A stretch of DNA of 64,000 bases from Herbaspirillum sp. meg3 (GCF_002257565.1 NZ_CP022736.1:3162001-3226000), one strand, 5' to 3'. Numbered from the stretch's first letter, positions 9,176-20,515 are shown. Notes: a model not told the origin generated them from the letters alone. Numbers and translations are program-made.

Positions 9176-10321
9176 ATGCATACACAAGTCCATCGCGACG
9201 TGGCCTGCTCACCAAACTCAGGCTCAACTCCGGCTGTGCCAAACGCAAAGAAAATTGCCCGGGAAAGTGGTCTGCGTTACGTCAACGACGACACGCCCGG
9301 CATCAGCCGCAGACGAGATCATGGCGATTTCATTTATATCGATAGCGACGGCGAGACCATCCATGACAGCCCTCTTCTCGCCCGCATCAAGGCGCTTGCA
9401 GTGCCGCCCGCCTGGGAAGATGTGTGGATATGCCCGTGGGAGAACGGCCATATCCAGGCCACCGGACGCGATGCGCGTCAACGCAAACAATACCGCTATC
9501 ACGCGCGCTGGCGCATCGTGCGCGATGAAGTCAAATATCAACGTATGGTCAGCTTTGCGCAGGTGTTGCCGCAGATACGTAAATGCCTTGAGCACGATCT
9601 CAAGAAACCCGGCCTGAGCAAACAAAAAGTACTCGCGACAGTCATCTATCTGTTGCAAGCCACACTCATGCGTGTGGGCAACGACGAGTACGCGCGCAGC
9701 AATCAGTCATTCGGCATGACCACGCTGCGCAATCGCCACGTCAAGGTCGATGGCGCCGACATCAAGTTCCATTTTCGCGGCAAGAGCGGCGTGCAGCACA
9801 CGATCAAGCTGCATGATCCCTACATGGTGCGCATCGTGCGCAAGTTGCTCGATTTGCCGGGACAGGATTTGTTTCAGTATGTTGATGAAGCCGGCGACAC
9901 ACACTCCATCGGCTCCAGCGACGTCAACGACTATCTGCACGAAATCACCGGCGAGGACTACACCGCCAAAGATTTCCGCACCTGGGCCGGGACCGTGCTG
10001 GCAGCACTGGCGCTCAACGAGTTTCAGCAGTTCGACTCACAGGCGCAGGCGAAGAAGAACATTGTGCAGGCCATTGAGCACGTGGCCATGAAGCTGGGTA
10101 ATACGCCGACCATCTGCCGCAAATGTTACGTGCACCCCGACGTGATTTCATCTTATCTGGACGGCGTCACGGCGGGCACGCTCAAGCAGCAGGTACGCGA
10201 CAATCTGGTCCACGACTTGCATGCCTTGAGCCCGGAAGAAGCTGCCGTGCTGGCGCTGCTTCAGCAACGCTTGCAGGAAGAACCCAAGCAAGGGAAATCT
10301 CACAAAAGACAGAGAAGCTAA
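9176..10321 (+). CDS. DNA topoisomerase IB (poxvirus/eukaryotic-like)
   Basis: Monomeric type IB topoisomerase that relaxes supercoils through a 3'-phosphotyrosyl intermediate. 381 aa from the ATG at 9176, chosen over an upstream ATG because AGGAAAG lies 8 nt before it. N-terminal domain with PPAWEDVWICP and GHIQATGRDARQRKQYRYH; catalytic domain with MRVGNDEYA, the arginine-bearing TAKDFRTWAGT and the active-site tyrosine in CRKCYVHP (Tyr318). This family is scattered among soil bacteria, often as an accessory enzyme. The neighbours give no hint of a special role; it ends at a bidirectional terminator. Confidence 0.9.
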   Translation: MHTQVHRDVACSPNSGSTPAVPNAKKIARESGLRYVNDDTPGISRRRDHGDFIYIDSDGETIHDSPLLARIKALAVPPAWEDVWICPWENGHIQATGRDARQRKQYRYHARWRIVRDEVKYQRMVSFAQVLPQIRKCLEHDLKKPGLSKQKVLATVIYLLQATLMRVGNDEYARSNQSFGMTTLRNRHVKVDGADIKFHFRGKSGVQHTIKLHDPYMVRIVRKLLDLPGQDLFQYVDEAGDTHSIGSSDVNDYLHEITGEDYTAKDFRTWAGTVLAALALNEFQQFDSQAQAKKNIVQAIEHVAMKLGNTPTICRKCYVHPDVISSYLDGVTAGTLKQQVRDNLVHDLHALSPEEAAVLALLQQRLQEEPKQGKSHKRQRS

Positions 10322-10334
10322 TCATCAGAACATA

Positions 10335-10374
10335 AAAAAAACGGCTTTCCATTTGCGTGGAAAGCCGGTTTTCA
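10335..10374. terminator. Bidirectional terminator between topoisomerase and MFS genes
   Basis: CGGCTTTCC (10342-10350), loop ATTTGCGT (10351-10358), GGAAAGCCG (10359-10367), with an A run on the left and a T run on the right, serving two convergent genes. The loop is identical to that of the terminator after pyrD. Confidence 0.85.
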
Positions 10375-10393
10375 TGTGCGAAAGCAAATAGCG

Positions 10394-11629
10394 CTAAGCC
10401 GCCGCAGGCGCCTTCTCCAGCTTCGGCAGGAAAGCCGCCAGCAAGCCGATCAGCGGCAGGAAAGCGCAGACCTGATACACAAAGAAAATATCGGTCATGT
10501 CAGCCAGCTTGCCCAGCAATGCCGCGCCAATACCACCCATGCCGAACGCGAAACCGAAGAACAGACCCGACACGGTGCCGACCTTGCCCGGCATCAGCTC
10601 TTGCGCGAACACCAGAATTGCCGAGAAGGCCGATGCGAGGATCATGCCGATGATGACGGTCAACACGCCAGTCCAGAACAGGTTGGCATGCGGCAGCATC
10701 AGCGTGAACGGCGCCACACCCAGGATCGATACCCAGATCACCAGCTTGCGGCCGACGCGGTCACCGATCGGGCCGCCGACCACGGTGCCGATGGCGACCG
10801 CAAACAGGAACACGAACAGATGAATCTGCGCATCCTGCACCGACAATTGGAATTTGCTGATCAGATAAAACGTGAAGTAACTCGACAGGCTGGCCATGTA
10901 GAAGTACTTGGAAAAAATCAACAGCAACAAAATACTGACCGCCATGATGACCTTATTGCGCGGCAGTTCGACAAAACCGTGCGACTTCTTCTTCGCTTTG
11001 GTCTTGCCGGCCAGTTGCTGGCGTTGGTACCAGTGACCAATCTGACGCAGCACAACGATAGCAATCAGCGCCGCAATGGTGAACCACGCGATGCTGCGTT
11101 GTCCGCCGGGGATGATGATCCATGCCGCCAGCAAGGGGCCCATCGCGCTACCGGCATTACCGCCTACCTGGAACAGCGATTGCGCAAGACCATGGCGACC
11201 GCCTGATGCCATGCGCGCCACGCGCGAGGCTTCAGGATGGAAGACAGAAGAACCGGTGCCGACCAGCGCAGCAGCAACGAGCAGCACACCGAAATTCGGC
11301 GCGACCGACAGCAGCAGCAAACCGCACAAGGTGGAACCCATGCCGATGGCCAGCGAATATGGTTTGGGATGCTTATCGGTGTAGAGGCCGACCAGTGGTT
11401 GCAACAGCGAAGCAGTCACCTGGAATGTCAGGGTGATCAGACCAATCTGGGCAAAGCTCAGATGGAAATTGCCCTTCAACAGCGGATAAATCGCCAGCAG
11501 CAGCGATTGAATCATGTCATTGAGGAAGTGCGAAAAACTGATCGCGCCAAGGACGCGGAAACCGGTTTTTTCTGCTGCCTGTTTCTCGGCTGCCTGAGGC
11601 ATTTCCGGCGGGTTGAGCGCTGTCTCCAT
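10394..11629 (-). CDS. fsr: MFS transporter of the fosmidomycin-resistance (Fsr) family
   Basis: 411 aa with about 12 membrane helices in two halves. The N-terminal half has the Fsr hallmark SFSHFLNDMIQSLL, the MFS motif around GLYTDKHPKPYSLAIGMGST, and GTGSSVFHPEASRVARMASG. The central loop is basic (KTKAKKKSH). The family exports fosmidomycin in E. coli; the native substrate is unknown. It reads convergently with the topoisomerase gene. No regulator gene is adjacent. Confidence 0.8.
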   Translation of the reverse strand: METALNPPEMPQAAEKQAAEKTGFRVLGAISFSHFLNDMIQSLLLAIYPLLKGNFHLSFAQIGLITLTFQVTASLLQPLVGLYTDKHPKPYSLAIGMGSTLCGLLLLSVAPNFGVLLVAAALVGTGSSVFHPEASRVARMASGGRHGLAQSLFQVGGNAGSAMGPLLAAWIIIPGGQRSIAWFTIAALIAIVVLRQIGHWYQRQQLAGKTKAKKKSHGFVELPRNKVIMAVSILLLLIFSKYFYMASLSSYFTFYLISKFQLSVQDAQIHLFVFLFAVAIGTVVGGPIGDRVGRKLVIWVSILGVAPFTLMLPHANLFWTGVLTVIIGMILASAFSAILVFAQELMPGKVGTVSGLFFGFAFGMGGIGAALLGKLADMTDIFFVYQVCAFLPLIGLLAAFLPKLEKAPAAA

Positions 11630-11731
11630 GATGGCCTGTTTTATTTTGGATGAGGAAACCCGAAATTTTAGACCTCTTGGCCCGATTTGTCTTTTGGCGC
11701 CCTATTTTGGATCACTGCACTAAGACGTGCC

Positions 11732-12379
11732 TTAACCCGCCTTGCGAAAAGTCAGGTTGTAGCGACACTTGCCGGTCAGTTCGTGCACGCCCTCCGCCAA
11801 CGTGTCAACGCCATGGAAACGCAAACGCGCCGGGCCGCCCCACACCACCACGTCGCCACTCTCGAGCCGCATGCGCACCGGCTTGTCAGCGCGCGCGTTG
11901 CCGCCGAAGAGGAAGGTCGCCGGCAATCCCAGTGACACCGACACAATCGGCTGCGTCATGTCGCCTTCGTTCTTGTCCTGATGCAGCGACATGCGCGCAC
12001 CCGGAACATAACGGTTGATCAGGCAGGCGTCCGGCATGAAGTTGGCGAAGCCGGCTGCGGTTGCCGCCTTCACCGCCAAATCGATGAACACATCCGGCAT
12101 TGGGGGCCATAGCCGTTCCGACAATGGATCGTCACGCTGATAGCGATAGCCGCACCGGTCGGTGACCCAACCGAGTTCGCCGCAGTTGCTCATCGCCACC
12201 GACATCGTGTAACCGCCCGGTGTCTGCATCTGCCGGAACGGTGCTTGCGCGGTCACTTGTTCGATGGCCTGCACGAGAGCGGCCGCCTGTTCGTCGGCAA
12301 AGGCGCGCAGCCAAATCGCGCCATCGTCGATGCGTTCGACGGACGGCACGCGCAAGGCTGCGAAGAGATCACCGGTCAT
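11732..12379 (-). CDS. alkB: DNA oxidative demethylase AlkB
   Basis: Fe(II)/2-oxoglutarate dioxygenase that repairs 1-methyladenine and 3-methylcytosine. 215 aa, the E. coli length, from the ATG at 12379, which overlaps the ada stop as ATGA; the frame stays open further upstream only inside ada. Iron ligands are seen as HQD in MSLHQDKNEGD and the later histidine in RFHGVD; the 2-oxoglutarate clamp is RYNLTFR near the C-terminus. Substrate-recognition lid: MQTPGGYTMSVAMSNCG. Co-translation with ada gives a methylation-inducible repair operon. Confidence 0.95.
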   Translation of the reverse strand: MTGDLFAALRVPSVERIDDGAIWLRAFADEQAAALVQAIEQVTAQAPFRQMQTPGGYTMSVAMSNCGELGWVTDRCGYRYQRDDPLSERLWPPMPDVFIDLAVKAATAAGFANFMPDACLINRYVPGARMSLHQDKNEGDMTQPIVSVSLGLPATFLFGGNARADKPVRMRLESGDVVVWGGPARLRFHGVDTLAEGVHELTGKCRYNLTFRKAG

Positions 12380-13488
12380 GACAGACCGTCTCCTTCTTTT
12401 TCCAGCAGAGCCTTCTTGCGCTCGACACCCCAGCGGTAACCCGACAGCGAACCATCCATGCGCACCACGCGATGACACGGGATTAGCACGGCAATCGCAT
12501 TCGACGCGCAGGCGCTGGCGACGGCGCGTACGGCTGATGGTTTGCCGATGCGCTGGGCAATGTCGGAATACGTCACGCGCGCGCCGGCCGGGATCTCCCG
12601 CAAGGCTTGCCATACGCGCTGCTGGAAAGCCGTGCCGCGTACATCGAGCGGCAGGTTGAGATCGCCTTGCGGGGACTCGATGAAGCCGATCACTTTGGCG
12701 ATCAGCTTTTCGAATTCGGCATCGCCGCCGATCAGCTCAGCCTGAGGAAATTGATCCTGCAGATCGCGTACCAATTGATCCGGATCATCCCCCAGCGTAA
12801 TCGCACAAACGCCCTTGGCCGTGGTCGCCACTAAAATCGCACCCAGCCAGCACTGCGCCACCGCAAAACGAATCTGCGCGCCGCTGCCGCCGCTACGATA
12901 GGCGCTCGGCGTCATGCCGAGCCGACCGGTGGATTCTGCATAAAAGCGTCCACTGGAGTTGAAACCGGCGTCATACATGGCATTGGTGACCGTGTCGCTT
13001 TGCGCCAAGCCCTGCCGCAAACGCTGCGCCCGGTGCGCTGCTGCGTAAGCCTTGGGCGTGACACCGGTCTTTTCTTTGAAGATGCGATGAAAGTGAAAGC
13101 GGCTCATGCCCGCGATCTGTGCCAGATCATCCAGCGAAGGTAACTCCTCCGCTTGCTCGATAGCGCGACAGACTGCGGCGATGGCCTGCGCCTGACGCTC
13201 AGCCAGTGCGGCTTCGTTCGGCTTGCAACGTTTACAGGCGCGAAAGCCGGCTTGTTCTGCCTGTGCGCCGGTATCGTAGAAGGCAACGTTTTCGCGGCGC
13301 GCCTGGCGCGAAGGACACGACGGCCGGCAATACACGCCGGTGGTGCGCACGGCATAGTAAAAACTGCCGTCGGCGGCTTTGTCGCGTTGCGTAACGGCCT
13401 GCCAGCGCTGATCGTCAAGGCTGCCGGCGAGCTTAGAAACAGGAACAGGAGCAGGAGAAGTGGACTTGCGGGTATTCATACCAAGCAT
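12376..13488 (-). CDS. ada: Bifunctional adaptive-response regulator and O6-methylguanine-DNA methyltransferase Ada
   Basis: 370 aa with the three Ada parts in order: N-terminal zinc/methylphosphotriester domain with cysteines 54, 58, 85 and 88 (VYCRPSC, ACKRCKP); AraC-type helix-turn-helix (about 110-200, MSRFHFHRIFKEKTGV); and C-terminal suicide methyltransferase with acceptor Cys338 in IPCHRV. Methyl transfer from a phosphotriester to the N-terminal cysteine converts Ada to an activator of ada-alkB; this is known for E. coli and inferred here. AAAGGTG precedes the first ATG, favouring it over Met4. Confidence 0.95.
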   Translation of the reverse strand: MLGMNTRKSTSPAPVPVSKLAGSLDDQRWQAVTQRDKAADGSFYYAVRTTGVYCRPSCPSRQARRENVAFYDTGAQAEQAGFRACKRCKPNEAALAERQAQAIAAVCRAIEQAEELPSLDDLAQIAGMSRFHFHRIFKEKTGVTPKAYAAAHRAQRLRQGLAQSDTVTNAMYDAGFNSSGRFYAESTGRLGMTPSAYRSGGSGAQIRFAVAQCWLGAILVATTAKGVCAITLGDDPDQLVRDLQDQFPQAELIGGDAEFEKLIAKVIGFIESPQGDLNLPLDVRGTAFQQRVWQALREIPAGARVTYSDIAQRIGKPSAVRAVASACASNAIAVLIPCHRVVRMDGSLSGYRWGVERKKALLEKEGDGLS

Positions 13489-13592
13489 GATGACACCTTT
13501 TGGTTACACGGTCATCGCAGTATAGGTATCGTGCTTCCTGCTCACACTCCGGGACTTGCTTTTAAATCCAGTATTGTTTTCTTAAGTAAAAA

Positions 13593-14111
13593 TCAGGACG
13601 AAAACTTGATGCGCTGACGGCTTTGCGCCGGTTGCGTGACGTGATCCAGGGGCAGCACATGCGAGTGCTTGATCTGTTTCATGGTGATGTTGGACTTGAC
13701 ATTGGTGACGCCGGGCAGACGCAGCAGACGCGTCATCATGAACTCGGAAAACGCCGCCAGGTCGGGCGCGACGATGCGCAGGATATAATCCGCTTCACCG
13801 GTGATGGAAAAGCACTCCATGATTTCCGGCATGCTCTGCACTGCTTTTTCGAACTGGTCACCGCGTGTCTCACCCTGGCGATCGAGCGTAACGTTGGTGA
13901 ATGCCGTAACGCCGAGGCCGACGACAGCGGGATCCAGCACCGCAGTATAGCGTTCGATGACATGCGCTTCTTCCAGGCGCTGCACGCGCCGACTGATCTG
14001 TGAAGTCGACAGGTGCACTTTCTGGCCGAGGGCGCTGTTGGTGATATGACCGTCGCGCTGCAACTCAGCCAGCAAGGCCAGATCAAACCGATCTACGGTG
14101 ATAGTGCTCAT
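13593..14111 (-). CDS. Lrp/AsnC-family regulator, divergent from hpd
   Basis: 172 aa from the ATG at 14111, which has GAGGG upstream; an in-frame ATG 18 nt earlier is less well placed. Helix-turn-helix over about residues 8-60 (LALLAELQRDGHITNSALG, then STSQISRRVQRLEE) and C-terminal RAM domain with MPEIMECFSITGEADY. It is divergent from 4-hydroxyphenylpyruvate dioxygenase, so probably a local regulator of tyrosine/phenylalanine catabolism. Confidence 0.85.
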   Translation of the reverse strand: MSTITVDRFDLALLAELQRDGHITNSALGQKVHLSTSQISRRVQRLEEAHVIERYTAVLDPAVVGLGVTAFTNVTLDRQGETRGDQFEKAVQSMPEIMECFSITGEADYILRIVAPDLAAFSEFMMTRLLRLPGVTNVKSNITMKQIKHSHVLPLDHVTQPAQSRQRIKFSS

Positions 14112-14162
14112 ATCGCCCTCTTTTTCCAATAATATTGAACAATTTGTGCATCATACCGCGAC

Positions 14163-14187
14163 AAATGTGGAAATAACAATCACATTT
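14163..14187. promoter_or_regulatory. Candidate operator between Lrp-type gene and hpd
   Basis: Perfect inverted repeat AAATGTG (14163-14169) and CACATTT (14181-14187) with an 11-nt spacer, in the 178-nt divergent region. Centre-to-centre spacing of the half sites is near 18 nt. Regulator binding is inferred from position and symmetry. Confidence 0.45.
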
Positions 14188-14289
14188 TGCGCAACTCCTG
14201 CAATAAACTGGATTCATACATTACCCCTACGGAGCTGGTGCAAGGCGTCCACAAGGCGCCTGTCCCGCCCCACATTTCAGGAGACCATG

Positions 14290-15384
14290 ATGGGCCACGC
14301 CACGCAGATTACTTCCACCCGCAGCAGCACCGACCTGTTCGACAACCCCATGGGCACCGACGGCTTTGAGTTCGTCGAATACGCCGCACTGGACCCCATG
14401 CCGATCGCCGCCGTGCTGGAATCGATGGGATTCTCCGCCGTGGCGCGTCACCGTTCCAAGAACGTCACGCTGTACCGCCAAGGCCAGATCAACTTCATCC
14501 TGAATGCAGAGCCGGACAGCAACGCTACTGAATTCGCCAAGGTGCACGGTCTCTCGGTCAATGCCATGGCCTTTCGCGTCAAGGATGCGGCTGCGGTCTA
14601 CAAGCGCGCGCTGGAAATGGGCGCCGAAGGCGTACCGGCCAAGCTCGGCCCGATGGAACTGAACATCCCTGCCATCAAGGGCATCGGTGGATCGCTGCTG
14701 TATCTGGTGGATCGCTATGGCGACCGCGGTTCGATCTACGATATCGATTTTGAGTTCTTCCCCAACGTCGAACGCCATCCGGTTGGCGTCGGCCTGACCT
14801 ACATCGATCATTTGACGCACAACGTGGTGCGCGGCGCGATGGATAAATGGTCATCCTTTTACGAGCGCCTGTTCAACTTCCGTGAGATCAAGTATTTCGA
14901 TATCGAAGGCAAGATGACCGGCCTGAAATCGCGCGCCATGACCAGCCCTTGCGGCAAGATCCGTATCCCGATCAACGAGAGCGCCGACGACAAGTCGCAG
15001 ATCGAAGAATTCATCAAGCAGTACAACGGTGAAGGCATCCAGCACATCGCGCTGGGCACAGACGATATCTATCAGACCGTACGCACGCTGTATCAGCGCA
15101 AGGTACCGCTGCAAGACACCATCAACACCTACTACGATCTGGTGGAACGCCGCATCCCCGGCCACAAGGAAGACCTGGCGGCGCTGCGCGAGCTGAAGAT
15201 ACTGATCGATGGCGCACCGACCGAAGGCCAGGGTCTGTTGCTGCAGATCTTTACGCAGACACTGATCGGGCCGATCTTCTTTGAAATCATTCAACGCAAA
15301 GGCAATGATGGTTTTGGTGAAGGCAATTTCAAGGCATTGTTCGAATCGATTGAGCTGGATCAGATCCGCCGCGGAGTCATCTAA
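14290..15384 (+). CDS. hpd: 4-hydroxyphenylpyruvate dioxygenase
   Basis: Non-heme Fe(II) enzyme converting 4-hydroxyphenylpyruvate to homogentisate in tyrosine degradation. 364 aa from the ATG at 14290; the ATG at 14287 is only 3 nt from AGGAG (14279-14283). Two vicinal-oxygen-chelate halves. The iron ligands are the histidines in YIDHLTHNV and GIQHIALGTDD and the glutamate in FFEIIQRKG, and the product loop GNFKALFESIE closes the C-terminus. Homogentisate dioxygenase and fumarylacetoacetase are not in the window. Confidence 0.95.
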   Translation: MGHATQITSTRSSTDLFDNPMGTDGFEFVEYAALDPMPIAAVLESMGFSAVARHRSKNVTLYRQGQINFILNAEPDSNATEFAKVHGLSVNAMAFRVKDAAAVYKRALEMGAEGVPAKLGPMELNIPAIKGIGGSLLYLVDRYGDRGSIYDIDFEFFPNVERHPVGVGLTYIDHLTHNVVRGAMDKWSSFYERLFNFREIKYFDIEGKMTGLKSRAMTSPCGKIRIPINESADDKSQIEEFIKQYNGEGIQHIALGTDDIYQTVRTLYQRKVPLQDTINTYYDLVERRIPGHKEDLAALRELKILIDGAPTEGQGLLLQIFTQTLIGPIFFEIIQRKGNDGFGEGNFKALFESIELDQIRRGVI

Positions 15385-15432
15385 ACCTCGTTGACTTGAC
15401 CGCTTAAATTATCAAAAAAGCAATACCAGAGC

Positions 15433-15467
15433 GACGTTCCGGGCGATCCGGAACGTCTCTTTATTTT
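15433..15467 (+). terminator. Rho-independent terminator after hpd
   Basis: GACGTTCCGG (15433-15442), loop GCGAT, CCGGAACGTC (15448-15457), followed by a T-rich tract. Confidence 0.85.
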
Positions 15468-15532
15468 TACCTGGCCCTTAAGAAATCGCAGATAAGGTCG
15501 TAAAAGGAGTACTACATCTGCAAGGGAACACC

Positions 15533-15820
15533 ATGCCTGCCAGCGCTCAATTTGGAAAATACGCCGCCAACGCCGCTTCTGCCGTCGTCGAGGATATTTC
15601 CGAGCGTATCCAGCAGCTGACCCGCCAGATTCGCGAGCTGCAACAGCAATTACAGCAAATGCTGTCGTCCGTCTCCGAACAAGATCTGAACCAGCTGCGC
15701 CAACGTATCCAGGCGCACTATCAGGAAATCTTCCGCCTGGAAAAAGAGAAGGCCCGCAGCCGCAATCGCAGCAGCAGTTATCTCAGCGTCGTGCTGTCGG
15801 TCGCCACCAGCAACGCCTGA
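15533..15820 (+). CDS. Small coiled-coil protein, function unknown
   Basis: 95 aa, not recognised. Residues about 18-72 form one long amphipathic, glutamine-rich helix (ISERIQQLTRQIRELQQQL) with heptad character, then a basic stretch (KEKARSRNRSSS) and a short hydrophobic tail (YLSVVLSVA). No signal peptide. AAGGGAA lies 7 nt before the ATG and a terminator isolates it from hpd, which supports a real independent gene. It could be a structural or nucleoid/membrane-associated oligomer. Confidence 0.6.
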   Translation: MPASAQFGKYAANAASAVVEDISERIQQLTRQIRELQQQLQQMLSSVSEQDLNQLRQRIQAHYQEIFRLEKEKARSRNRSSSYLSVVLSVATSNA

Positions 15821-15871
15821 AGAAACTGCGCTTTTTCGGCGCGGCTTCAACGTCGACTCACCTATTCCGCT

Positions 15872-16507
15872 TCACTCTTTCTTGCTCGCCACCAGCGCCG
15901 CCATTGCGGCGCCATTCGGCTGTGCGCCGCTGAGCAAACCGTCAACGACACCGGCCCGATTTTGCATCGGCTGATTCTGGCTGACCTTCCATTTTCCGAC
16001 CAGTTTCGTGATCGGAATTTCAATGCCGACGATGGCGCTGATCATCTTCTCGATATAGTCCGGCGGCGCATCGCCGACTGACCATGGCTGCGCCATTGCA
16101 GCTTCATGATGCGTCGTCAGTCTGGTCACCAGCGCGCGCAGCCATTCGGCGTCATCGATGACGCGCAAGGGGCCGCTGGCATGCACTACAGCGTAGTTCC
16201 AGGTCGGCACGGCTTTGCCGTTTTCTTGTTTTGTGGGGTACCAGGATGGCGAGATATAGGCATCTGCCCCCTGGAAAACGGCCAGTACTTCGGTCGTCGC
16301 CACATAGTCTTTCCAGACCGGATTGGCGCGCGCAACGTGTCCGCGCAAAATGCCATGCTCGCCCTCTTCGGCGCTCAGGATCAGCGGAATATGATTGGCG
16401 TCCAGACCGGACGACGATTGCGTAATCAGTGTCGACAAAGGATAGTCTTGCATCAGGCGATGCAAGACTTGGCGGTCGGATTCGGCGAAATGGCTGGGTA
16501 GGTACAC
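15872..16507 (-). CDS. PaiB-like FMN-binding protein
   Basis: 211 aa starting at a GTG (16507) with AAGGGAA 5 nt upstream; the frame remains open further but without a ribosome-binding site. N-terminal MYLPSHFAESDR and following split-barrel flavin-binding fold with WKDYVATTEVLAVFQG and SPSWYPTKQENGKAVPTWN are typical of the PaiB/FMN-binding negative transcriptional regulator family. In Bacillus PaiB is linked to sporulation control; in Gram-negatives the role is mostly unstudied, and an oxidoreductase or flavin-binding role is equally possible. Confidence 0.8.
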   Translation of the reverse strand: MYLPSHFAESDRQVLHRLMQDYPLSTLITQSSSGLDANHIPLILSAEEGEHGILRGHVARANPVWKDYVATTEVLAVFQGADAYISPSWYPTKQENGKAVPTWNYAVVHASGPLRVIDDAEWLRALVTRLTTHHEAAMAQPWSVGDAPPDYIEKMISAIVGIEIPITKLVGKWKVSQNQPMQNRAGVVDGLLSGAQPNGAAMAALVASKKE

Positions 16508-16691
16508 GTGTATTCCCTTGCGATGATCAGTGCGACAGAGACAAAATGCGTGAAGAAATACACACATCGGAGCTGCTTACTGTAACCGACTTGGGAGGGT
16601 TTTTATAGCGGGCAAAATAGTCGACAATGCGGGCAGCGCGTGCAGCAAACTCGACAAACCGCAATACAAGCGGAGCAAGAAAGTACCGTAG

Positions 16692-16736
16692 AAAAAAATT
16701 GCGGGCCCGGACCTGTGTGAGGTGCGGACCCGCAAT
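16692..16736 (-). terminator. Rho-independent terminator of the liv operon
   Basis: Imperfect 16-nt arms 16698-16713 and 16721-16736 (two mismatches) around a 7-nt loop; on the minus strand the stem is followed by seven or more T residues. Confidence 0.85.
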
Positions 16737-16772
16737 CGTTGCACGACTGCATCAAGGTATTACGTCACCACA

Positions 16773-17476
16773 TTACGCATGGCCCAGATACGCCTTGCGG
16801 ACGGCATCATTGGCAAGCAGGTTGGCGCCGGTGTCGGCCAGTACCACATGCCCGTTTTCCAGCACGTAGCCGCGGTCGGCCACACCGAGCGCCTTATTGG
16901 CGTTTTGCTCGACGAGGAACACCGTTACACCGTTATCGCGGATGGTGCGGATGATGTCGAAAATCTGCGCAATCACCAGCGGCGCCAGACCCAGCGTCGG
17001 CTCATCCAGCAACAGCAAACGCGGCTTGCTCATCAGCGCACGGCCAATCGCCAGCATCTGCTGCTCGCCGCCGGACATGGTGCCGGCGCGCTGGTTGGTG
17101 CGCTCCTTCAGACGAGGGAACAAACCGAAGACGTATTGCACACCCTCTTCGATTTGCTCATTCGTGGCAAAGAACGCGCCCATCTTGAGATTTTCCAGCA
17201 CGGTCAGGCTTGGGAAAACGCGCCGGCCTTCCGGCGAAATCGCCATGCCCATGCGCATGATTTCATGCGTCGCACGCTGGGTGATGTCCTGGCCTTCAAA
17301 GACGATCTTGCCGCTCGATGCACGCGGCTTGCCGCACAAAGTCATCAGCAAGGTGGTCTTGCCTGCGCCGTTGGCGCCGATCAGCGTGACGATCTCGCCC
17401 TGCTGCACATTCAGCGATACGCCATGCAGCGCTTCGATGGCGCCGTAATGGGTATGTACCTGTTCAAACTGCAACA

Positions 17477-17480
<4 letters not shown>
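16773..17480 (-). CDS. livF: Branched-chain amino acid ABC transporter ATP-binding protein LivF
   Basis: 235 aa. Walker A GANGAGKTT near residue 35, signature MSGGEQQ, Walker B LLLLDEPTLGLAP, and the LivF start MLQFEQVHTHYGAIEALHGV. It is one of two ATPases driving leucine/isoleucine/valine uptake. Last gene of the operon; its start overlaps the livG stop as ATGA. Confidence 0.92.
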
Positions 17481-18258
<778 letters not shown>

Positions 18259-18262
<4 letters not shown>

Positions 18263-19484
18263 TTTGGCAGCTCCACGTGAGGACGCGTTGCCGGCAACAA
18301 GCCCTGCGGACGCCACATCATCATCAACACCATCACCAGACCAAAAATCAACATGCGATATTCCGCAAAGCTACGTGCCACTTCCGGGAGAATCGTCAGC
18401 AGGATCGCCGCCAGAATCACACCCAGTTGCGAGCCCATGCCGCCCAGCACGACGATCGCCAGGATCAATGCCGATTCAATGAAGGTAAAGGATTCCGGAT
18501 TTACCAGCCCCTGGCGCGCCGCGAAGAAGCTGCCTGCCAGACCGGCGAATGCAGCACCCAGCGTGAACGCCGACAGCTTGATCTTGGTCGGATTGATACC
18601 CAGCGAACGGCAGGCGATTTCATCATCGCGCAACGCTTCCCAGGCGCGTCCCATCGGCATGCGGATCAGGCGGCTGGTCACGAAGTACGTGAACAGCACC
18701 AGCAGCAAGGCGACGAAATACAGGTAGATCACCATGTGACCGCCCTGATACGTCAGGCCGAGCATTTCATGGAAAGTCGTGCCGCCTTCGACGCTGGCGC
18801 TACGCGCCATTTCGATGCCGAACACGCTTGGTTTTGGAATACCCGATACGCCATCCGGACCGCCGGTCAACGAGGTCAGATTGTTGAGCAGCAAGCGAAT
18901 GATTTCACCAAAGCCCAGAGTCACGATCGCCAGATAATCGCCACGCAACCGCAGCACGGGGAAACCGAGGATGAAGCCGAACAAGGCCGACATACCGGCG
19001 GCAATCGGCAGGCACTCCCAGAAGGTGAAACCGAAGTACTGGTTCAGCAAGGCATAGGTGTAACCACCGACCGCATAGAAACCGACATAGCCCAGATCCA
19101 GCAGACCGGCGAAGCCGACCACGATGTTCAGGCCGAGGCCGAGGATCACGTAAATCAGGGCCAGCGTCACCACGTCAACGTTGCCGCGTGAACCGAAGAA
19201 CGGCCACACCACGGCAATCGCAAACAGGATCAGCAAGGCGTACTTCTGTTGACGCGGCTGCAGCTTCGGCAACGCAGGCAGACGTACGCCCTTGGTGCTG
19301 CGCGTCAGTGCCGGCTTGATCAGCTGGAACACGAACACCGCCAGCACCGCGATCAATACCGGCGTCCAATGCGCCTGCAAGACCACACGATAGCCTTCGA
19401 GCTGCAATTGCAGACCGAGCAGCGGCGTCGTCAGAATGGCGGTCAGGATTGCCGCCGCCACGGCGTTTTTAAATGGGATAGGCA

Positions 19485-19485
<1 letters not shown>
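18259..19485 (-). CDS. livM: Branched-chain amino acid ABC transporter permease LivM
   Basis: 408 aa membrane protein, about 10 helices. An N-terminal extension of about 90 aa with two to three helices precedes the conserved core, where GLNIVVGFAGLLDLGYVGFYAVG and RDDEIACRSLGINPTKIKL (the EAA-type loop) identify LivM. Its start shares one base with the livH stop (TGATG), so translation is coupled. Confidence 0.92.
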
Positions 19486-20411
<926 letters not shown>

Positions 20412-20435
20412 AGGAAACTTGGCAAATATAGATGT

Positions 20436-20472
20436 GCAAATGCCCCATTCTTACCGCAATGGGGCATTTTGC
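20436..20472 (-). promoter_or_regulatory. Intercistronic hairpin between livK and livH
   Basis: Arms 20436-20449 and 20458-20472 (core TGCCCCATT with AATGGGGCA) around an 8-nt loop. On the minus strand no T run follows, so it is not a standard terminator. Probably limits read-through or protects the livK message. Confidence 0.65.
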
Positions 20473-20515
20473 ATCGGACGTCAGTATGGACGACTACTGC
20501 AAGCCAGAGAAAAAA

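Noticed and set aside
12380..12613. N-terminal extension of AlkB
   Set aside because: It lies wholly inside ada in another frame; the ATGA overlap and normal AlkB length fix the start at 12379.
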